Below are positions 39,553 to 50,959 of a DNA stretch of 64,000 bases, piece by piece. Under the pieces are notes generated by a model. The model was not told where the DNA came from. It made no database searches and saw nothing but the letters and a program-made list of their open reading frames with translations. Made by a program: the position numbers and the translations under genes. The DNA comes from Sulfurisphaera ohwakuensis. Lineage in GTDB: Archaea > Thermoproteota > Thermoprotei_A > Sulfolobales > Sulfolobaceae. The DNA lies in assembly GCF_009729055.1 (NCBI RefSeq), contig NZ_CP045484.1:1240001-1304000 (forward strand). Reading direction: 5' to 3'. Positions within the stretch are counted from its first letter, which is position 1; the number at the start of each line of letters is the position of its first letter.

Positions 39553-40293
39553 TTATATTAGTTCCTTAATTTTGTTTGGGTCCTTCATTAAAGTCGTTCC
39601 TATGAGAAAAGCATCGGCCCCATACTTCTTTAATTCTATGATATCTTCTTTATTTTTTATCCCACTTTCAGCAATTTTAATTCTATCATTAGGTATCATT
39701 TCTAGGATTTTTCTAGCATTTCTAATGTTAACCTCTAAGCTACTTAGATTTCTAGCATTAACGCCTATTATATTAAAATCATACCTTAAAGCTATTTTTA
39801 AATCATTCTCATCAGTAACTTCAACAATAGCCTCAAGTCCTAAGTTTCTAGCATACTCATATAGGTTAATCAATTCTCGTTCTGTGAGAATCTTAACTAT
39901 TAGAAGAATCGCGTCTGCACCTAAATTAAATGCTGTGTCTATTTGTTTTTCAGTAACAATGAAATCCTTCATAAGTATAGGTATTTTTACTATTTTTGCA
40001 GCATTCTCTAAATCAGAATAGCTACCTCCAAAATATTTTTCTTCAGTAAGTACACTAATTCCTATAGCTCCATTTTCTTCCATAAACTTCACATATTCTT
40101 CTAAGTCTCTGTTTTCATTTAACCCAGATGGGGATTTTCTTTTAAATTCAGCGATAATAGCATTTTTGTCAATTGTAGATTTTATAAATTTAGAAAGTAA
40201 ATAAATAGGTCTTTCTCTAACCTTATTTATTCTTTCTCTGCTTAAGGAGATTTTAACAACATCAGCTAACCATCCTTCCAAATACCTGGGCAT
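39553..40293 (-). CDS. trpC: Indole-3-glycerol phosphate synthase
   Basis: A 246-residue TIM barrel that closes the indole ring. IIAEFKRKSPSG carries the catalytic lysine, followed by GAIGISVLTEEKYFGG, ILMKDFIV, GADAILLIV, VEVTDENDL, NIIGVNARNL and AESGIK. Length is the same as the well-studied Sulfolobus enzyme. It lies four bases after trpG. Confidence 0.96.
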   Translation of the reverse strand: MPRYLEGWLADVVKISLSRERINKVRERPIYLLSKFIKSTIDKNAIIAEFKRKSPSGLNENRDLEEYVKFMEENGAIGISVLTEEKYFGGSYSDLENAAKIVKIPILMKDFIVTEKQIDTAFNLGADAILLIVKILTERELINLYEYARNLGLEAIVEVTDENDLKIALRYDFNIIGVNARNLSSLEVNIRNARKILEMIPNDRIKIAESGIKNKEDIIELKKYGADAFLIGTTLMKDPNKIKELI

Positions 40294-40297
40294 TCAA

Positions 40298-40879
40298 TTA
40301 TACTTTATTGAGAAAGTTATAAATAATTCTCTTTCCTAATGGTGTTCCTACACTCTCTGGATGAAATTGAACGCCATAAATTCTTAATTCTGAGTGATGA
40401 ATAGCCATGATCTCATTATCTTCTAGGGAATAAGCATCAATTATTAGAGGTTCTTTAACATCATCTATAACTAGACTATGATATCTAGTTGCTTCAATTT
40501 GTTTCGGCAGACCATCATATAATGCTACGTTGTTAATTATATTTATTTTACTTATTTTACCGTGAAATACTCTTCTGGCCTTCCTAATTTTTGCTCCAAA
40601 TGCATATCCTATAGCTTGATGACCTAAACAAATTCCTAAAATAGGAATTCTCCTACCAAATTGTTTGATAACATCAATAACTATCCCTATATCCTCCTTC
40701 TTTTCTGGAGTTCCGGGACCTGGGGAAATTATTATTCTATCAGGATTTATTCTCTCAACTCCTTTTACTGTAATCTCATCGTTCCTTATAACTATAGGAT
40801 AGCTTCCTAATTCTCCTACTATTTGAGCAATATTATATACAAAACTATCATAGTTATCTATGATGAGCGTTAAATCCAT
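40298..40879 (-). CDS. trpG: Anthranilate synthase glutamine amidotransferase subunit
   Basis: A 193-residue class I amidotransferase supplying ammonia to TrpE. The nucleophile is in [10 protein letters not shown], and the histidine and glutamate of the triad are in [24 protein letters not shown] and ISPGPGTPE are typical of the TrpG/PabA family. It begins in the base after the trpE stop. Confidence 0.95.
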   Translation of the reverse strand: MDLTLIIDNYDSFVYNIAQIVGELGSYPIVIRNDEITVKGVERINPDRIIISPGPGTPEKKEDIGIVIDVIKQFGRRIPILGICLGHQAIGYAFGAKIRKARRVFHGKISKINIINNVALYDGLPKQIEATRYHSLVIDDVKEPLIIDAYSLEDNEIMAIHHSELRIYGVQFHPESVGTPLGKRIIYNFLNKV

Positions 40880-42181
40880 CTAAACTACCCCCATAGCAAC
40901 TTTTAAGGCTCTCATTTTATGTTCAGTCTCATAATATTCCATTTCCGGTATTGAGTCATAAACTATACCAGCACCGGCTTGAATTCTAAATAAATCTTTA
41001 TTTACAAAAGCACTTCTTATAGTTATTGCAAATTCTGCATCACCATTAGCCGAAAAGAAACCTACTCCTCCAGCATAGGGTCCTCTCTTAAACGGCTCTA
41101 ATAATTCAATAACATTCATAGCCATGGGTTTTGGTGCTCCACTTACAGTACCGGCAGGGAATACAGCCTTTAAAACGTCAAATGCACTATAATTTCTTTT
41201 TAATGTACCTACTACCTTACTTACTATATGTTGTACATGACTATATTTTTCTATGTACATAAATTCGGGAACCTTAACTGAGCCCATGTAACAAACTTTA
41301 CCTATATCATTCCTAGCTAAATCAACTAGCATTATATGTTCAGCCCTTTCTTTCTCAGAAGCTAAAAGTTCTTTTTCTAAATTCAAATCTTCTTCTGGTG
41401 TCGCTCCTCTAGGTCTTGATCCAGCTATAGGATACGTCTCAACTATACCATCTTGCAAACTAAATAATGTTTCTGGGCTAGATCCGATAACATGTCTATC
41501 ATAAAACTTTAAATAATACATATAGGGAGATGGATTTATTTTCCTTAGGTTGTAATAGAAACTCATTAAATCTCCTCTGTAAATATATCTTAAAAACCTA
41601 GAAATTACTATCTGAAAAGCATATCCATTTTTTATGTAATCCAAGATGTCCGAAACAGCTTTTTCAAATTGCGTTTTATCTAAAGATTCTATTTCAAATT
41701 CGAACTTCACATTACCAATATCCTTACATATTGTAACCTTAGGTAGCTCACCCTCAACATATACTTTGCCTTCAATATGATCATAGACTATAACATTCTC
41801 TGGTATAAAAAATTCCATATTAGGCCATTCTTCTGCCTCTTTCTTCAAATCTCTTATAGATTCCCAATATCTCACAGCGTCATAGCTAACGTACCCAATT
41901 ATACCTCCTTTGAATCTTCCAGGTAAATTAAGCAAAGGAGCTTTGGAAAGAAACTTCTCTAAGACCTCGATAGGGTCATAGAAACTATCATTAATATCAC
42001 CAGAAGACCTAACCCCGTTTATATTAAGATACCCTTTCTTTCCCCATGCTATTATACTATATCTCGATTTATGTTGAGGACCAGAACCACTTTCTAATAG
42101 TGCTGCTATATCTGCCTCATCTAATATACATTTAAATACTTCATAGGGTTGAGCAAAAGAAGTTATAGGATAGATTTCCAT
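40880..42181 (-). CDS. trpE: Anthranilate synthase component I
   Basis: A 433-residue chorismate-using enzyme. The LLESGSG motif near residue 30 is the tryptophan feedback site. The catalytic blocks [47 protein letters not shown] and [11 protein letters not shown] follow. Together with TrpG it makes anthranilate from chorismate. It overlaps trpF by 19 bases. The retained feedback motif suggests enzyme-level control of the pathway. Confidence 0.96.
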   Translation of the reverse strand: MEIYPITSFAQPYEVFKCILDEADIAALLESGSGPQHKSRYSIIAWGKKGYLNINGVRSSGDINDSFYDPIEVLEKFLSKAPLLNLPGRFKGGIIGYVSYDAVRYWESIRDLKKEAEEWPNMEFFIPENVIVYDHIEGKVYVEGELPKVTICKDIGNVKFEFEIESLDKTQFEKAVSDILDYIKNGYAFQIVISRFLRYIYRGDLMSFYYNLRKINPSPYMYYLKFYDRHVIGSSPETLFSLQDGIVETYPIAGSRPRGATPEEDLNLEKELLASEKERAEHIMLVDLARNDIGKVCYMGSVKVPEFMYIEKYSHVQHIVSKVVGTLKRNYSAFDVLKAVFPAGTVSGAPKPMAMNVIELLEPFKRGPYAGGVGFFSANGDAEFAITIRSAFVNKDLFRIQAGAGIVYDSIPEMEYYETEHKMRALKVAMGVV

Positions 42182-42765
42182 TCTTTCACCTTTTCAACTA
42201 TTCTAATCATTTTATCGTGATCTTTCTTTGATTTATACTTTTCAATACCAGAAGAAATATCTATCCAATAAGGGTTTAAGCTTAGAAATTCTTCTATGTT
42301 ATTTAACGTTATGCCGCCACCTATACCAACTTTATCATATTCTTTAATCCAAATTTTGGAAACTTCTAAGTTTACTTTTTCTCCCTTCTTTTCCGAATCT
42401 ATAAGAATAAGATGATTAGTTTTATTTACTATAGTTTTAAAATAGGAGTAATATTTTTCTGACGAAGGAACATAAAGTATAAATTTTTTATTATATGATA
42501 ATATATCTTCTATTTCTTCCATATCTAAAACTCTATGTATTTGAACGTAATCAGCTTTTGATTCATTAACTATATCATTAATTTTGCCTTTTACCTTCAC
42601 ATTTACTACAGGCTTGTTTACAAAGTTTTTAACGATATCGATAAATTCTGGTTTGACAAATCTTGGACTTACAGGATCAGTAACTACGCCTATTAAATCA
42701 GCGTAATTAGAGGCTACGATGGCATCTTCGATGTGAGATATACCACAAAATTTTATTTTAATCAA
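42163..42765 (-). CDS. trpF: Phosphoribosylanthranilate isomerase
   Basis: A 200-residue TIM barrel. [11 protein letters not shown] holds the catalytic cysteine, VNVKV and DYVQIHR are on later strands, and [15 protein letters not shown] with DISSGIE forms the phosphate site and end of the barrel. In most homologs the general acid is the aspartate in a VDxxS segment; here it is DISSGIE. It overlaps trpD by eight bases. Confidence 0.93.
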   Translation of the reverse strand: MIKIKFCGISHIEDAIVASNYADLIGVVTDPVSPRFVKPEFIDIVKNFVNKPVVNVKVKGKINDIVNESKADYVQIHRVLDMEEIEDILSYNKKFILYVPSSEKYYSYFKTIVNKTNHLILIDSEKKGEKVNLEVSKIWIKEYDKVGIGGGITLNNIEEFLSLNPYWIDISSGIEKYKSKKDHDKMIRIVEKVKEWKSIL

Positions 42766-43795
42766 TTTTCTCCACCAACTTATTAAAGTTACTTAAATCA
42801 CCGTTCTTCTCTATTAAACTTCTTACATGAGGTATACCAGAATCCATTAACTGTAAAGCGTATTCATATCCATCTTTGAGGTCTTTTACTTTTCTAATTA
42901 AATAAAGAGCCATAGCTGTGTTTATCCCTATAAATCTTCTAGCTTCTTCATCTTTTCCTTTAAATGCCTTTAGAATTCTTAATGCTGAATGAGTAGCATC
43001 GTTAACAGTGAGTTTAGATACAGGGATCTCATCCTTAAGTCCAAAGTCGTTAATAGAAACAGTATAACTAACTATTTTATCTTTTTCAATTTCATATACA
43101 TACGTAATTCCTTGTGTGCTAATCTCATCTAAAGATGGAAAACCATTATAAAGTATAACTCTATCATAATCAAGACGCACTACGGCTTCAGCGAGTTTTG
43201 GTAAAAACTCTTTCGAGAAGACACCTATCATTTGGTATCTTGCATTTGCTGGATTTGTTAACGGACCTAATACATTAAATATAGTTCTAACACCTAAAGT
43301 CTTTCTGACATTAGCTACATTTTTCATAGCTGGATGATAAAGTTGAGCAAATAGAAATACAAACTTAGACTCTTTAATTAATTTCTCAGCTAGCTCGGGT
43401 TTCACAATTATATTATAACCAAGAGCTTCAAGTACATCAGCACTACCAGACTTACCACTTACAGCTCTATTACCATGTTTAGCTACTGGGTATACTTGAC
43501 TTATCAGCAATGCTACTGCTGTACTGACATTTAGTGTATTTAAACCATCACCTCCAGTACCAGCTGTATCTAATGCTGAGGGAAAGTTAATATGCAAAGC
43601 ATTATCTCTCATTGCCTTTGCAAACCCAGTTATTTCTTCAACACTTTCTCCCTTTGTTGCTAAACCTACTAAAAATCCAGCAGTAACTATTTCTGGTACT
43701 TCTGCCTTCATTACGCTATTAGCTATACTTCTTGCTTCATCTTCAGTTAGATTTTCTCTTCTGATTATCTTTCTTAGTAATTCAGCTGTATTCAT
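42758..43795 (-). CDS. trpD: Anthranilate phosphoribosyltransferase
   Basis: A 345-residue enzyme joining anthranilate and [22 protein letters not shown] is the PRPP loop, [21 protein letters not shown] binds anthranilate and metal, and [37 protein letters not shown] is the other strongly conserved block. Length matches the well-studied Sulfolobus enzyme. Overlaps trpA by 14 bases and trpF by eight. Confidence 0.96.
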   Translation of the reverse strand: MNTAELLRKIIRRENLTEDEARSIANSVMKAEVPEIVTAGFLVGLATKGESVEEITGFAKAMRDNALHINFPSALDTAGTGGDGLNTLNVSTAVALLISQVYPVAKHGNRAVSGKSGSADVLEALGYNIIVKPELAEKLIKESKFVFLFAQLYHPAMKNVANVRKTLGVRTIFNVLGPLTNPANARYQMIGVFSKEFLPKLAEAVVRLDYDRVILYNGFPSLDEISTQGITYVYEIEKDKIVSYTVSINDFGLKDEIPVSKLTVNDATHSALRILKAFKGKDEEARRFIGINTAMALYLIRKVKDLKDGYEYALQLMDSGIPHVRSLIEKNGDLSNFNKLVEKID

Positions 43796-44519
43796 CTAAT
43801 ATCCCTCTAATAGTTTTTACTAACTGTAAAGCTGATTGAATACCATTTTTTTCTATTTCTTCTATGAAAGCTGTACCTATGGCTACACCATCAGCTCCAG
43901 CGCTTAAGGCTTTTCTTAAGTCATTAAAATCATTCAAACCAAAGCCCACAACTAGTTTATTTTGAACCAAATTCCTTACTCTTGTAATTAATGAATCCAC
44001 GCTAACTGGAATAATTATACCTGTTGTAGGTCTAACGCCATAATAAAGGAAAATATCTGAAATTCTAGAAGCTTTTATAATTAAATTATCAGGTAATGAA
44101 GGACCAGTAAATAAGACAGTTTTTACACCTTTTCCCTTTATTTTACTAACATACTCCTCATACTCATCTATGAAATCTATTAATAAATCTGGAAATAAAA
44201 CCCCGTCTATTCCTATTTCATGAAGAGTAGTTAAGAAGTTATCTAAATTAGAAAGATAATCTTCAAGATACGTAAGTATAATAATTGGAATATTTACTTT
44301 TTTCCTTACCTCTTTTAAAGGAGTTATATAATCTTTTAACCAACTTGTAACGGCTTTATAACTTTTTCTTATAACTGGACCGTCATATTTAGCATATTTA
44401 GGTGGCAAACCAATTTCTAAAATATCTGTCCCTAATTCAACACTTTTTTCTATAAATTGATAAAAAGATTCTAAGTTAGGGTATCCTAAAGTCATATAAG
44501 TTACTAACATTCTTTTCAT
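43782..44519 (-). CDS. trpA: Tryptophan synthase alpha subunit
   Basis: A 245-residue TIM barrel cleaving indoleglycerol phosphate to indole. [19 protein letters not shown] contains the catalytic glutamate, [10 protein letters not shown] the aspartate, and YYGVRPTTG / [11 protein letters not shown] / [15 protein letters not shown] the phosphate site. It is shorter than bacterial TrpA (about 265). Its start overlaps the trpB stop by four bases. Confidence 0.93.
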   Translation of the reverse strand: MKRMLVTYMTLGYPNLESFYQFIEKSVELGTDILEIGLPPKYAKYDGPVIRKSYKAVTSWLKDYITPLKEVRKKVNIPIIILTYLEDYLSNLDNFLTTLHEIGIDGVLFPDLLIDFIDEYEEYVSKIKGKGVKTVLFTGPSLPDNLIIKASRISDIFLYYGVRPTTGIIIPVSVDSLITRVRNLVQNKLVVGFGLNDFNDLRKALSAGADGVAIGTAFIEEIEKNGIQSALQLVKTIRGILDEYS

Positions 44520-45784
44520 TTTTCTACCCTTCTTCTGATAGATTCATAATTTCCAAGATCTAGTAATCCGTGACCACTTAAATTAAATACTATAACTCTC
44601 CTTTCTTTTTCAGTCTTAGCTTTTAATGCCTCATCTATTACAGCCTTAATTGCATGGGCAGACTCAGGTGCAGGAACAATACCTTGTGTCTTCATAAATA
44701 TTTTAGCAGCTTCATAAATCTCTTCCTCTTTATACTCACGCCATTCAACTATCTTTTCTTTTATTAGCAAACTTAGTGTGGGGGCTACTCCATGATATCG
44801 TAATCCCCCAGCATATATTGGTGGAGGTACATAATCTTTTCCTAAAGTTATCATCTTTACAAGAGGTAATAGACCAGCAGTATCTGGGTAATCATATTCA
44901 TATTTACCCGTACTAAACTTAGGAATTTCAGCAGCACCTACTGCTATATATTTCTTACCTTTTTTAGCTCCTATAAATGGATAAGTAAAACCTCCGAAAT
45001 TGCTTCCTCCACCTACACAACCAATTAATATATCTGGTTCTTCACCAAGCTCATCTAGCTGAGCTATAGCTTCCATCCCTATAACTGACTGATGAAGAAG
45101 GACTACATCAAGAACACTACCCACTAAATACCTAAAATTATGGTTTAAAGCAAATTCAATAGCCTCACTCATAGCAATTCCTAGTGAACCCGGATGATTA
45201 GGATTCTCTTTTAGTATTTTTCTTCCAAATTCAGTAAGATCTGTAGGGCTAGCATATACTTTTCCACCATATAACTCCATAATGGTCTTTCTCATAGGTT
45301 TCTGCTCATAACTTACTCTTACCATAAATATTGTGGAAGAAAGATCATACATAGAAGCGGCTAATGCTACAGCAGTACCCCATTGCCCTGCACCAGTCTC
45401 AGTAACTACATGAGAAATTCCTTCTTCAGCTGCGAAATATGCTTGTGGTATAGCTGTATTTATCTTATGTGAGCCTGTAGGTGTAGCACCTTCAAATTTA
45501 AAGTATATTTTTGCAGGAGTATCTAAGTATTCTTCTAATCTTTTAGCTCTCATGAGTGGTGTTGGTCTACCTATAATAGCGTACCTATCTCTAACTTCTT
45601 CTGGTATTTTAATGAAACGCTCAATAGTAAACTGCTGCCTTAAAACTTCTCTTGGTAATATCTTTTTTAATAATTCTATTCTTGAGAATTCGGCATCTGG
45701 CGGATCTCTTGGTGGAGGTAAAGGTTTAGGTAGATCTGGTATTATATTGTACCAATATTTTGGTATCAAATCCTTATTTACCAT
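44516..45784 (-). CDS. trpB: Tryptophan synthase beta subunit, TrpB2 type
   Basis: A 422-residue PLP enzyme joining indole and serine. The lysine is in [10 protein letters not shown], with [14 protein letters not shown] before the phosphate loop [11 protein letters not shown]. The long N-terminus with [24 protein letters not shown] and overall length put it in the TrpB2 group, not the classical TrpB1. Sulfolobus species are known to place a TrpB2 gene in the trp operon, where it works with TrpA without forming the stable alpha2beta2 complex. It is the first gene of the operon. Confidence 0.93.
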   Translation of the reverse strand: MVNKDLIPKYWYNIIPDLPKPLPPPRDPPDAEFSRIELLKKILPREVLRQQFTIERFIKIPEEVRDRYAIIGRPTPLMRAKRLEEYLDTPAKIYFKFEGATPTGSHKINTAIPQAYFAAEEGISHVVTETGAGQWGTAVALAASMYDLSSTIFMVRVSYEQKPMRKTIMELYGGKVYASPTDLTEFGRKILKENPNHPGSLGIAMSEAIEFALNHNFRYLVGSVLDVVLLHQSVIGMEAIAQLDELGEEPDILIGCVGGGSNFGGFTYPFIGAKKGKKYIAVGAAEIPKFSTGKYEYDYPDTAGLLPLVKMITLGKDYVPPPIYAGGLRYHGVAPTLSLLIKEKIVEWREYKEEEIYEAAKIFMKTQGIVPAPESAHAIKAVIDEALKAKTEKERRVIVFNLSGHGLLDLGNYESIRRRVEK

Positions 45785-45824
45785 TGGTGCAACAAAAACA
45801 CCTAATAGACTAAAAACTCATCTC

Positions 45825-45837
45825 ACTTATAAATCTT
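45825..45837 (-). promoter_or_regulatory. trp operon promoter
   Basis: On the minus strand GATTTATAAG lies about 45 bases before the trpB ATG, so a leader of roughly 20 bases with an AGGTG ribosome-site candidate is expected. No leader peptide rich in tryptophan and no palindromic operator is visible in the spacer. Confidence 0.45.
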
Positions 45838-45841
45838 AATG

Positions 45842-46114
45842 TTAATAGGTATCAAAATTATTGAATTCTCCTTTATACTCATAAAATCTATATTCAATCC
45901 TTTCAACTCTAGATAATGGTGGTCCTCGTTTTATATATTCAAGTAATTTCTGTAAAGCTTCTTCATATCCTTCTGCTACTATTTCAACTGAACCATCTGG
46001 TAAATTTTTAGCATATCCTTTTATTCCAAGTCTAGCAGCGTGAATTTGAACATATCTTCTAAACCCTACACCTTGTACAATACCATAAACTTTAACATAC
46101 ATTCGCTTTAACAT
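45842..46114 (-). CDS. acyP: Acylphosphatase
   Basis: A 90-residue enzyme hydrolysing carboxyl-phosphate bonds. The phosphate loop [11 protein letters not shown] contains the catalytic arginine, and [17 protein letters not shown] the asparagine. Length and motif order equal the family norm. It sits between trpB and a box C/D RNA candidate that may be the leader of its transcript. Confidence 0.94.
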   Translation of the reverse strand: MLKRMYVKVYGIVQGVGFRRYVQIHAARLGIKGYAKNLPDGSVEIVAEGYEEALQKLLEYIKRGPPLSRVERIEYRFYEYKGEFNNFDTY

Positions 46115-46117
46115 AAT

Positions 46118-46172
46118 ACCACCTCAGAGTCGCTCCACTTCTTCACCAATCTGCTAATTTTTTTCATCACGT
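46118..46172 (-). ncRNA. Box C/D guide RNA candidate upstream of the acylphosphatase gene
   Basis: On the minus strand: C box GTGATGA (46170-46164, perfect), a 10-base guide, D' box CAGA (one mismatch), a 3-base spacer, C' box GTGAAGA (46146-46140, one mismatch), a 12-base guide AGTGGAGCGACT, and a perfect D box CTGA (46127-46124). CAC before the C box can pair with GTG after the D box. A TTTTTAAA TATA box lies about 27 bases upstream of the expected start. The fifth-base rule would place methylation on a G in AGUCGCUCCACU; the target RNA is not identified. Confidence 0.62.
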
Positions 46173-46197
46173 GATATATTTTATTAACTACTTTTCT

Positions 46198-46207
46198 TGT
46201 TTAAAAA
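46198..46207 (-). promoter_or_regulatory. TATA box of the second box C/D RNA candidate
   Basis: GTTTTTAAAC is palindromic and centred about 34 bases before the C box. It is the same TTTTTAAA core as in front of the other guide-RNA candidate at 25131. Confidence 0.45.
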
Positions 46208-46210
46208 CAT

Positions 46211-47290
46211 ATGATTAGAGTAGCTATTGCTGGTTTAGGAAATTGTGCTTCAATGTTAATTCAAGGAATAGAATATTATAAACAAAAAGGAGATAATTAT
46301 TATGAAGGATTAATAACACCAGTAATTGGTGGATATAAAGTAACTGATATCGATATCGTAGCTGCTTTTGATGTTTCTAAAAATAAAGTTGGTAAAGATA
46401 TCAGCGAAGCAATATTTGAAAAACCTAATATTACTCCTAAAATTGTCGAACTTGAGAAAAAAGGAGTTAAAGTAGCTCCAGGTCCCGTTCTTGATGGAGT
46501 GGCAAAACATATGCAAGATATATTTAATCCTACAAATGAAGGCACTTTAGATAGTGTAATCCAAGAACTAAAAGATTCAAAAGCTGAAATTTTACTTAAT
46601 CTTTTACCTGTAGGAAGTGAAAAAGCTAGTAGAGAATACGCTAAGGCTGCTTTAGAAGCTAAAATAGGATTTATAAATGCAATTCCAGTTTTTATTGCAA
46701 GTGATCCTACTGGTGAATTTCCAAGATTATTTAAGGAGAAAAACTTACCTATTGCCGGAGATGATATAAAAGGCCAGGTAGGTGCTACGATTCTTCATAG
46801 AACTTTAACATCATTATTCAGATTAAGAGGAGTAAAAGTAGAAGAAACTTATCAACTTAATGTTGGAGGAAATACAGATTTCTTAAACATGAAAACAGAG
46901 GAAAGATTACATTCAAAGAGAATAAGCAAAACAAAGGCAGTTACTAGTACATTAAACGATGAGAACTACCTTGAGAAAGAAGGAAAGATAAGAATAGGCC
47001 CATCTGATTATGTACCTTTCTTAGGAAATACAAAAGTAGCTTATATTTACTTAAAAGGGTCAGGATTTGCCGGTATGCCAATAAAAATTGAAGCTTCCTT
47101 AGAGGTTGATGATAAATCAAATTGTGCCGCCGTACTAGTGGATGTGATTAGGGCTGTAAAATTAGCATTAGATAGAAAAATTGGAGGAGCATTAATAGAA
47201 GTTTCTGCATTTTATTTCAAGCATCCCCCTATACAGGCTAAAGATGATGAAGAGGCCTACAGATGGTTTAAAAAGTTCATTGAAATGTGA
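46211..47290 (+). CDS. Inositol-1-phosphate synthase
   Basis: A 359-residue enzyme converting glucose 6-phosphate to inositol 1-phosphate using bound NAD, the precursor of archaeal inositol phospholipids. [16 protein letters not shown] is the NAD loop. [31 protein letters not shown] with the catalytic lysine, and [11 protein letters not shown] are typical of the archaeal/actinobacterial short form. A zinc-finger gene overlaps its 3' end. Confidence 0.94.
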   Translation: MIRVAIAGLGNCASMLIQGIEYYKQKGDNYYEGLITPVIGGYKVTDIDIVAAFDVSKNKVGKDISEAIFEKPNITPKIVELEKKGVKVAPGPVLDGVAKHMQDIFNPTNEGTLDSVIQELKDSKAEILLNLLPVGSEKASREYAKAALEAKIGFINAIPVFIASDPTGEFPRLFKEKNLPIAGDDIKGQVGATILHRTLTSLFRLRGVKVEETYQLNVGGNTDFLNMKTEERLHSKRISKTKAVTSTLNDENYLEKEGKIRIGPSDYVPFLGNTKVAYIYLKGSGFAGMPIKIEASLEVDDKSNCAAVLVDVIRAVKLALDRKIGGALIEVSAFYFKHPPIQAKDDEEAYRWFKKFIEM

Positions 47291-47531
47291 AATCTGTGAA
47301 GAAAGAATAGCTAAATATAAATGTAAATTATGCGGTAGGAAAGTCTGTGAAAAAGATTACTTAAAAGAAAAGAGAATTTGCACTATCTGCGAGATGAGTT
47401 TATGCGAAATTTGTAAAAAGAATTTATCTATAGGAAAATGCGAAAAATGCGGAAGAATAATTTGTGAAGAATGTACTGCATATTTTGATGGAGCTAGAAG
47501 ATATTGTAAAGAATGTTTTATTTCTTCCTAA
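47280..47531 (+). CDS. Cysteine-rich zinc-binding protein
   Basis: About 83 residues with four to five C-x2-C pairs in B-box/LIM-like spacing: [44 protein letters not shown] and CKEC. Three zinc sites are likely. I prefer the TTG at 47280, which puts the first CEIC pair at the N-terminus and reduces the overlap with the upstream gene to 11 bases; the frame is open back to an ATG at 47244. The function is unknown. Its end overlaps the end of the convergent PEP synthase gene by 14 bases. Confidence 0.65.
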   Translation: MKCEICEERIAKYKCKLCGRKVCEKDYLKEKRICTICEMSLCEICKKNLSIGKCEKCGRIICEECTAYFDGARRYCKECFISS

Positions 47532-49872
47532 GTTTTTCTAACATTATCTTTTGTTCTATTGAAGCTACTTGTCTTCTTACCTGAATTACAGCATCCGGGT
47601 TTACACTTATGCTATCTATACCTTGTCTGACAAGAAATTCATTTATCTCTGGATACACACTAGGTGCTTGACCACATATAGAAACTGTCCTACCATATTT
47701 ATGTGCAATCTTTATTAATCTTTTTATTGATTCTAGAACTGCTGGATCTCTTTCGTCATAATATCCCATTCTTGCCAGAAGATCGGAATCTCTATCTACA
47801 CCTAAAGTTAACTGGGCTAAGTCATTACTACCTATACTGAAGCCATCAACGAGTTGAGAGAATTTGTCAGCTAAAACTACTACTGAAGGAACTTCAGCCA
47901 TGATCCATACTTTAAAATCTTGTCCTCTTCTTACTCCCTCTTCTTCCATTATTTTTATTGCTTTTTCTAGTTCCCAAGTAGTTCTAACAAACGGGAACAT
48001 GACCCATACATTCTTTAATCCCATTTCTTCTCTAACTTTACGTATTGCCCTAACCTCTAATCTAAAAGCTGGTTCATATTGTGGACTAACGTATCTAGAT
48101 ACTCCTCTCCATCCTATCATAGGATTTCTTTCTTCTGGTTCAAACTCTTCACCTCCAATTAACCTCTTATACTCGTTTGTCTTAAAATCAGAGAACCTAA
48201 CAACAACTGGTCTAGGATAAATTGCAGACGCGACCATTGATATTCCTTCAGCTAATTTATCTACAAATAATTCAGGCTTACCAGTCTTAATTAAGTATAA
48301 GGGATGATATTTGATCCACTCACTTACTATAAACTCAATCCTCATTAACCCTATTCCATCAAATGGTAAATCGAGATACTTATGAATAATATCAGGCTGT
48401 CCTAGGTTCATGTATATTTTAGTTGCTGTAACAGGATAAAGACTTAATAGGACATCTCTGCTTATTCCTCCAACACTTACTGGTTGTGTAGTCTCTTTTT
48501 TCTCCTCAGTTTCAAATGTCAATTTACCCTCATATATTATTCCTCTAATAGCATCCACTGTGATTTCTTCACCATCTTTAATAACTTTCGTAGCATTTCC
48601 TGTACCTACTACAGCTGGAATACCTAGTTCTCTAGATACTATTGCGGCATGACTAGTCATTCCTCCTTCATCAGTAACTATTGCAGATGCAATTTTCATT
48701 ATTGGAACCCAATCTGGATCAGTCATTTTGGTTACTAATATATCACCCTTCTCAAAATCTTTAGCCTCTTTTACATCAAGGATAACTCTAGCTTTTCCAT
48801 AAGCTATACCAGGACTTGCAGGCAAACCTTTAGTAAGTACTTTTCCTACACTAACTTTAACTTCTTCTTTCTTTCTCTCTATTTGTTTACTAGTCCAATA
48901 AGTTTCTGGTCTAGCTTGAACTATGAATACATTATCTGGGAACTTCATATCTGCATCTATAGCCCATTCTATATCCATGGGTCTTCCATAATGTTCTTCT
49001 ATCTTTAATGCTAATCTAGCTAATTCGACTGCCTCTTCATCTGATATAGACATTTGATCAGCTTCTTCATTGCTTAAGTTAATTATTATATTTTGTCTTT
49101 TCTCTCTATCATAAACTATTTTCAAAATTTTGTGTGAAACTTTTTTCTCAACTATTTTTAAAGAGGATTTTTCAATAACTACCTCATCTGGTGTAACTTT
49201 ACCACTAACTACAGCTTCTCCTAATCCCCAACTAGATTCTATCATAATATAGTTCCTATCCCCTGTGGCTGGATGAAGTGTAAACATAACACCTGCAGAT
49301 CTCGAATTAACCATCTTTTGAACTACTACTGCCATTTCAACAGTTATCTGATCTATTCCTTTAAATCTTCTATAACTTATTGCTCTTGCAGTATACAAAC
49401 TAGCCCACACTTTTTTAACTGCATCCAATAATTCTCCTTTACTAACATTTAGATAAGTTTCTTGCTGACCTGCGAAACTTGCTGACTCGATATCTTCTGC
49501 AGTTGCTGAGGATCTTACAGCTACTAAAATTTCTTTGCCCACAAGTTTCGATAAGTTTTCATATGCAGATAATATTTGATTAGCTAAATCTGGAGGAATT
49601 TGACTTGAAAGAATTAATTCCCTAATTTTACTACTAATAATTTCATCATCTTTTTCTTTTTCAAAAATTTCCTTTATTTTCTCATCCAATTTATTATATG
49701 AAATGAAATATTTATACGCATGAGAAGTTATGACAAAACCCGGAGGTACTCTTATTCCCATTGATATTAATTCTCCTAAATTAGCTCCTTTCCCTCCAGC
49801 AATATTAATCATATCTTTTCTTATATTTTTAAGATCAGTAACGAGACTCCCTTCAATAAGGGAAGAATCCAA
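47518..49872 (-). CDS. ppsA: Phosphoenolpyruvate synthase
   Basis: A 784-residue enzyme making PEP from pyruvate and ATP with release of AMP and phosphate. The N-terminal ATP-grasp domain has [10 protein letters not shown] and [21 protein letters not shown]. The phosphohistidine is in [23 protein letters not shown], and the PEP-binding TIM barrel ends with [18 protein letters not shown] and the catalytic cysteine of SICGQAPS. Full family length. With enolase it supports gluconeogenesis. Confidence 0.95.
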   Translation of the reverse strand: MDSSLIEGSLVTDLKNIRKDMINIAGGKGANLGELISMGIRVPPGFVITSHAYKYFISYNKLDEKIKEIFEKEKDDEIISSKIRELILSSQIPPDLANQILSAYENLSKLVGKEILVAVRSSATAEDIESASFAGQQETYLNVSKGELLDAVKKVWASLYTARAISYRRFKGIDQITVEMAVVVQKMVNSRSAGVMFTLHPATGDRNYIMIESSWGLGEAVVSGKVTPDEVVIEKSSLKIVEKKVSHKILKIVYDREKRQNIIINLSNEEADQMSISDEEAVELARLALKIEEHYGRPMDIEWAIDADMKFPDNVFIVQARPETYWTSKQIERKKEEVKVSVGKVLTKGLPASPGIAYGKARVILDVKEAKDFEKGDILVTKMTDPDWVPIMKIASAIVTDEGGMTSHAAIVSRELGIPAVVGTGNATKVIKDGEEITVDAIRGIIYEGKLTFETEEKKETTQPVSVGGISRDVLLSLYPVTATKIYMNLGQPDIIHKYLDLPFDGIGLMRIEFIVSEWIKYHPLYLIKTGKPELFVDKLAEGISMVASAIYPRPVVVRFSDFKTNEYKRLIGGEEFEPEERNPMIGWRGVSRYVSPQYEPAFRLEVRAIRKVREEMGLKNVWVMFPFVRTTWELEKAIKIMEEEGVRRGQDFKVWIMAEVPSVVVLADKFSQLVDGFSIGSNDLAQLTLGVDRDSDLLARMGYYDERDPAVLESIKRLIKIAHKYGRTVSICGQAPSVYPEINEFLVRQGIDSISVNPDAVIQVRRQVASIEQKIMLEKLRKK

Positions 49873-49948
49873 ATTTGTCTCCCAATAAAAATACCGGCTT
49901 ATACATTAAAAAATGTTTTTGACTCTTCAAAAAAGCTATTACAATTGT

Positions 49949-50608
49949 TTATTTTTGATTTTCATTAGATTTTTGAGCTACTGAAGTAACAAATGATGGT
50001 AAGGATGGGAACTTCTCCTTCATTCTCTGTTCTGCTACTGCAGAGGCTTCTTCTAATATCTTCTTTGCCTCTGGAGTCGTCATAGTATAATCAATTCCGG
50101 CACCAGTGAATTCACCAGCTTCAATCACTACTTCTTGTAGTCCTTCTTCTAGTTCGGCTAATTCTACAGAAAGCTCTGGCATTATACCTTTCATTGCTTG
50201 CCTTAATTCCCTTACAACACCTAAAACTGGAATTAGTGATGTAAATACATCACCTAACTCACTTATAGTCTCGAGTCTTAATTCAACTTGTTCAAGAGCT
50301 ATTTGAGTAGTTAATAACTGTTTTGTTACTTTCCTTATCTCAGCGATTTCATTGGCATACATTGCGGCTCTTGCTGTGTCTTTATTCATTTGAGCTTCTA
50401 CTACTTTTTCAAATAATGCTCTATCTCTTTCTTGTAATCTAGATATATAAACATCAAGCCTACTTATTGTAGTTTTTAATCTATAATGAGCCATAACAAG
50501 CCTATATCTTAAAGGTTGTTGTGGCTTAAACAAATTCTTTACTTTTTCAGCAATTGTTGGTTCTTGCTTTCCATTCCAGTTCTTTATGAAATCATTTACA
50601 CCAGCCAT
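49949..50608 (-). CDS. ESCRT-III homolog, CdvB paralog (CdvB1/CdvB2 type)
   Basis: About 219 residues forming the ESCRT-III helical core ([40 protein letters not shown] ... [27 protein letters not shown]), closely parallel to CdvB residues 1-170 but without its winged helix. The tail [11 protein letters not shown] may be a shortened MIM2-like site. Sulfolobales carry several such paralogs acting at later steps of constriction and in vesicle formation. I start it at the ATG at 50608; the TTG at 50617 is possible. The promoter is shared with the divergent gene. Confidence 0.9.
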   Translation of the reverse strand: MAGVNDFIKNWNGKQEPTIAEKVKNLFKPQQPLRYRLVMAHYRLKTTISRLDVYISRLQERDRALFEKVVEAQMNKDTARAAMYANEIAEIRKVTKQLLTTQIALEQVELRLETISELGDVFTSLIPVLGVVRELRQAMKGIMPELSVELAELEEGLQEVVIEAGEFTGAGIDYTMTTPEAKKILEEASAVAEQRMKEKFPSLPSFVTSVAQKSNENQK

Positions 50609-50639
50609 TTTACTCAAATATAGCGTTGTTCAATTATGT

Positions 50640-50647
50640 CTTATAAG
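50640..50647. promoter_or_regulatory. Palindromic TATA box between CdvB paralog and divergent gene
   Basis: GCTTATAAGC is a perfect palindrome. The distance to the ATG at 50669 on the plus strand is 26 bases (leaderless), and to the ESCRT-III gene on the minus strand about 35 bases. One element therefore appears to drive both directions. Confidence 0.5.
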
Positions 50648-50668
50648 CAAGAAAACCATATAATACTC

Positions 50669-50959
50669 ATGAGGATTATGCGAATTTTTGACGCTAATGT
50701 TGAAAACGGTAAACTAGTATTAATAAATAAAAGTAATAAAAAGGTATTACTCAGACTTGTTACACTCCATTATCAAGTAACTGCAATAACATTAGAAGAA
50801 CAGAGAATTACAAAAACAATTAGTGAAGATAAAAATATTGAAAAAGAAATTCCTCCCAATGGAAAAATAGAAGTTGAAAGTCAATTACCATATCTTAAAT
50901 CTATTAGTATTATATATAAAATTGATGATAAGACTTTTAGGGATGATATTGAGTTTTGA
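50669..50959 (+). CDS. Hypothetical beta-rich protein divergent from the CdvB paralog
   Basis: About 96 residues from the ATG at 50669, chosen because the only good TATA box lies inside the longer frame. The pattern of alternating strands ([28 protein letters not shown] ... [26 protein letters not shown]) suggests an immunoglobulin-like beta-sandwich. No signal peptide. The family is unknown. The divergent promoter shared with an ESCRT-III gene makes a link to cell division worth noting. Its end overlaps the UbiD-family gene by 23 bases. Confidence 0.55.
   Translation: MRIMRIFDANVENGKLVLINKSNKKVLLRLVTLHYQVTAITLEEQRITKTISEDKNIEKEIPPNGKIEVESQLPYLKSISIIYKIDDKTFRDDIEF

Noticed and set aside
40000..40000. 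CRISPR arrays or spaced direct repeats anywhere in the window
   Set aside because: No regularly spaced 24-37-base repeats were seen; the short repeats present are AT-rich and isolated.
45552..45839. 95-codon plus-strand frame over the start of trpB
   Set aside because: It lies opposite the strongly conserved TrpB2 N-terminus and shows only complementary-strand composition.
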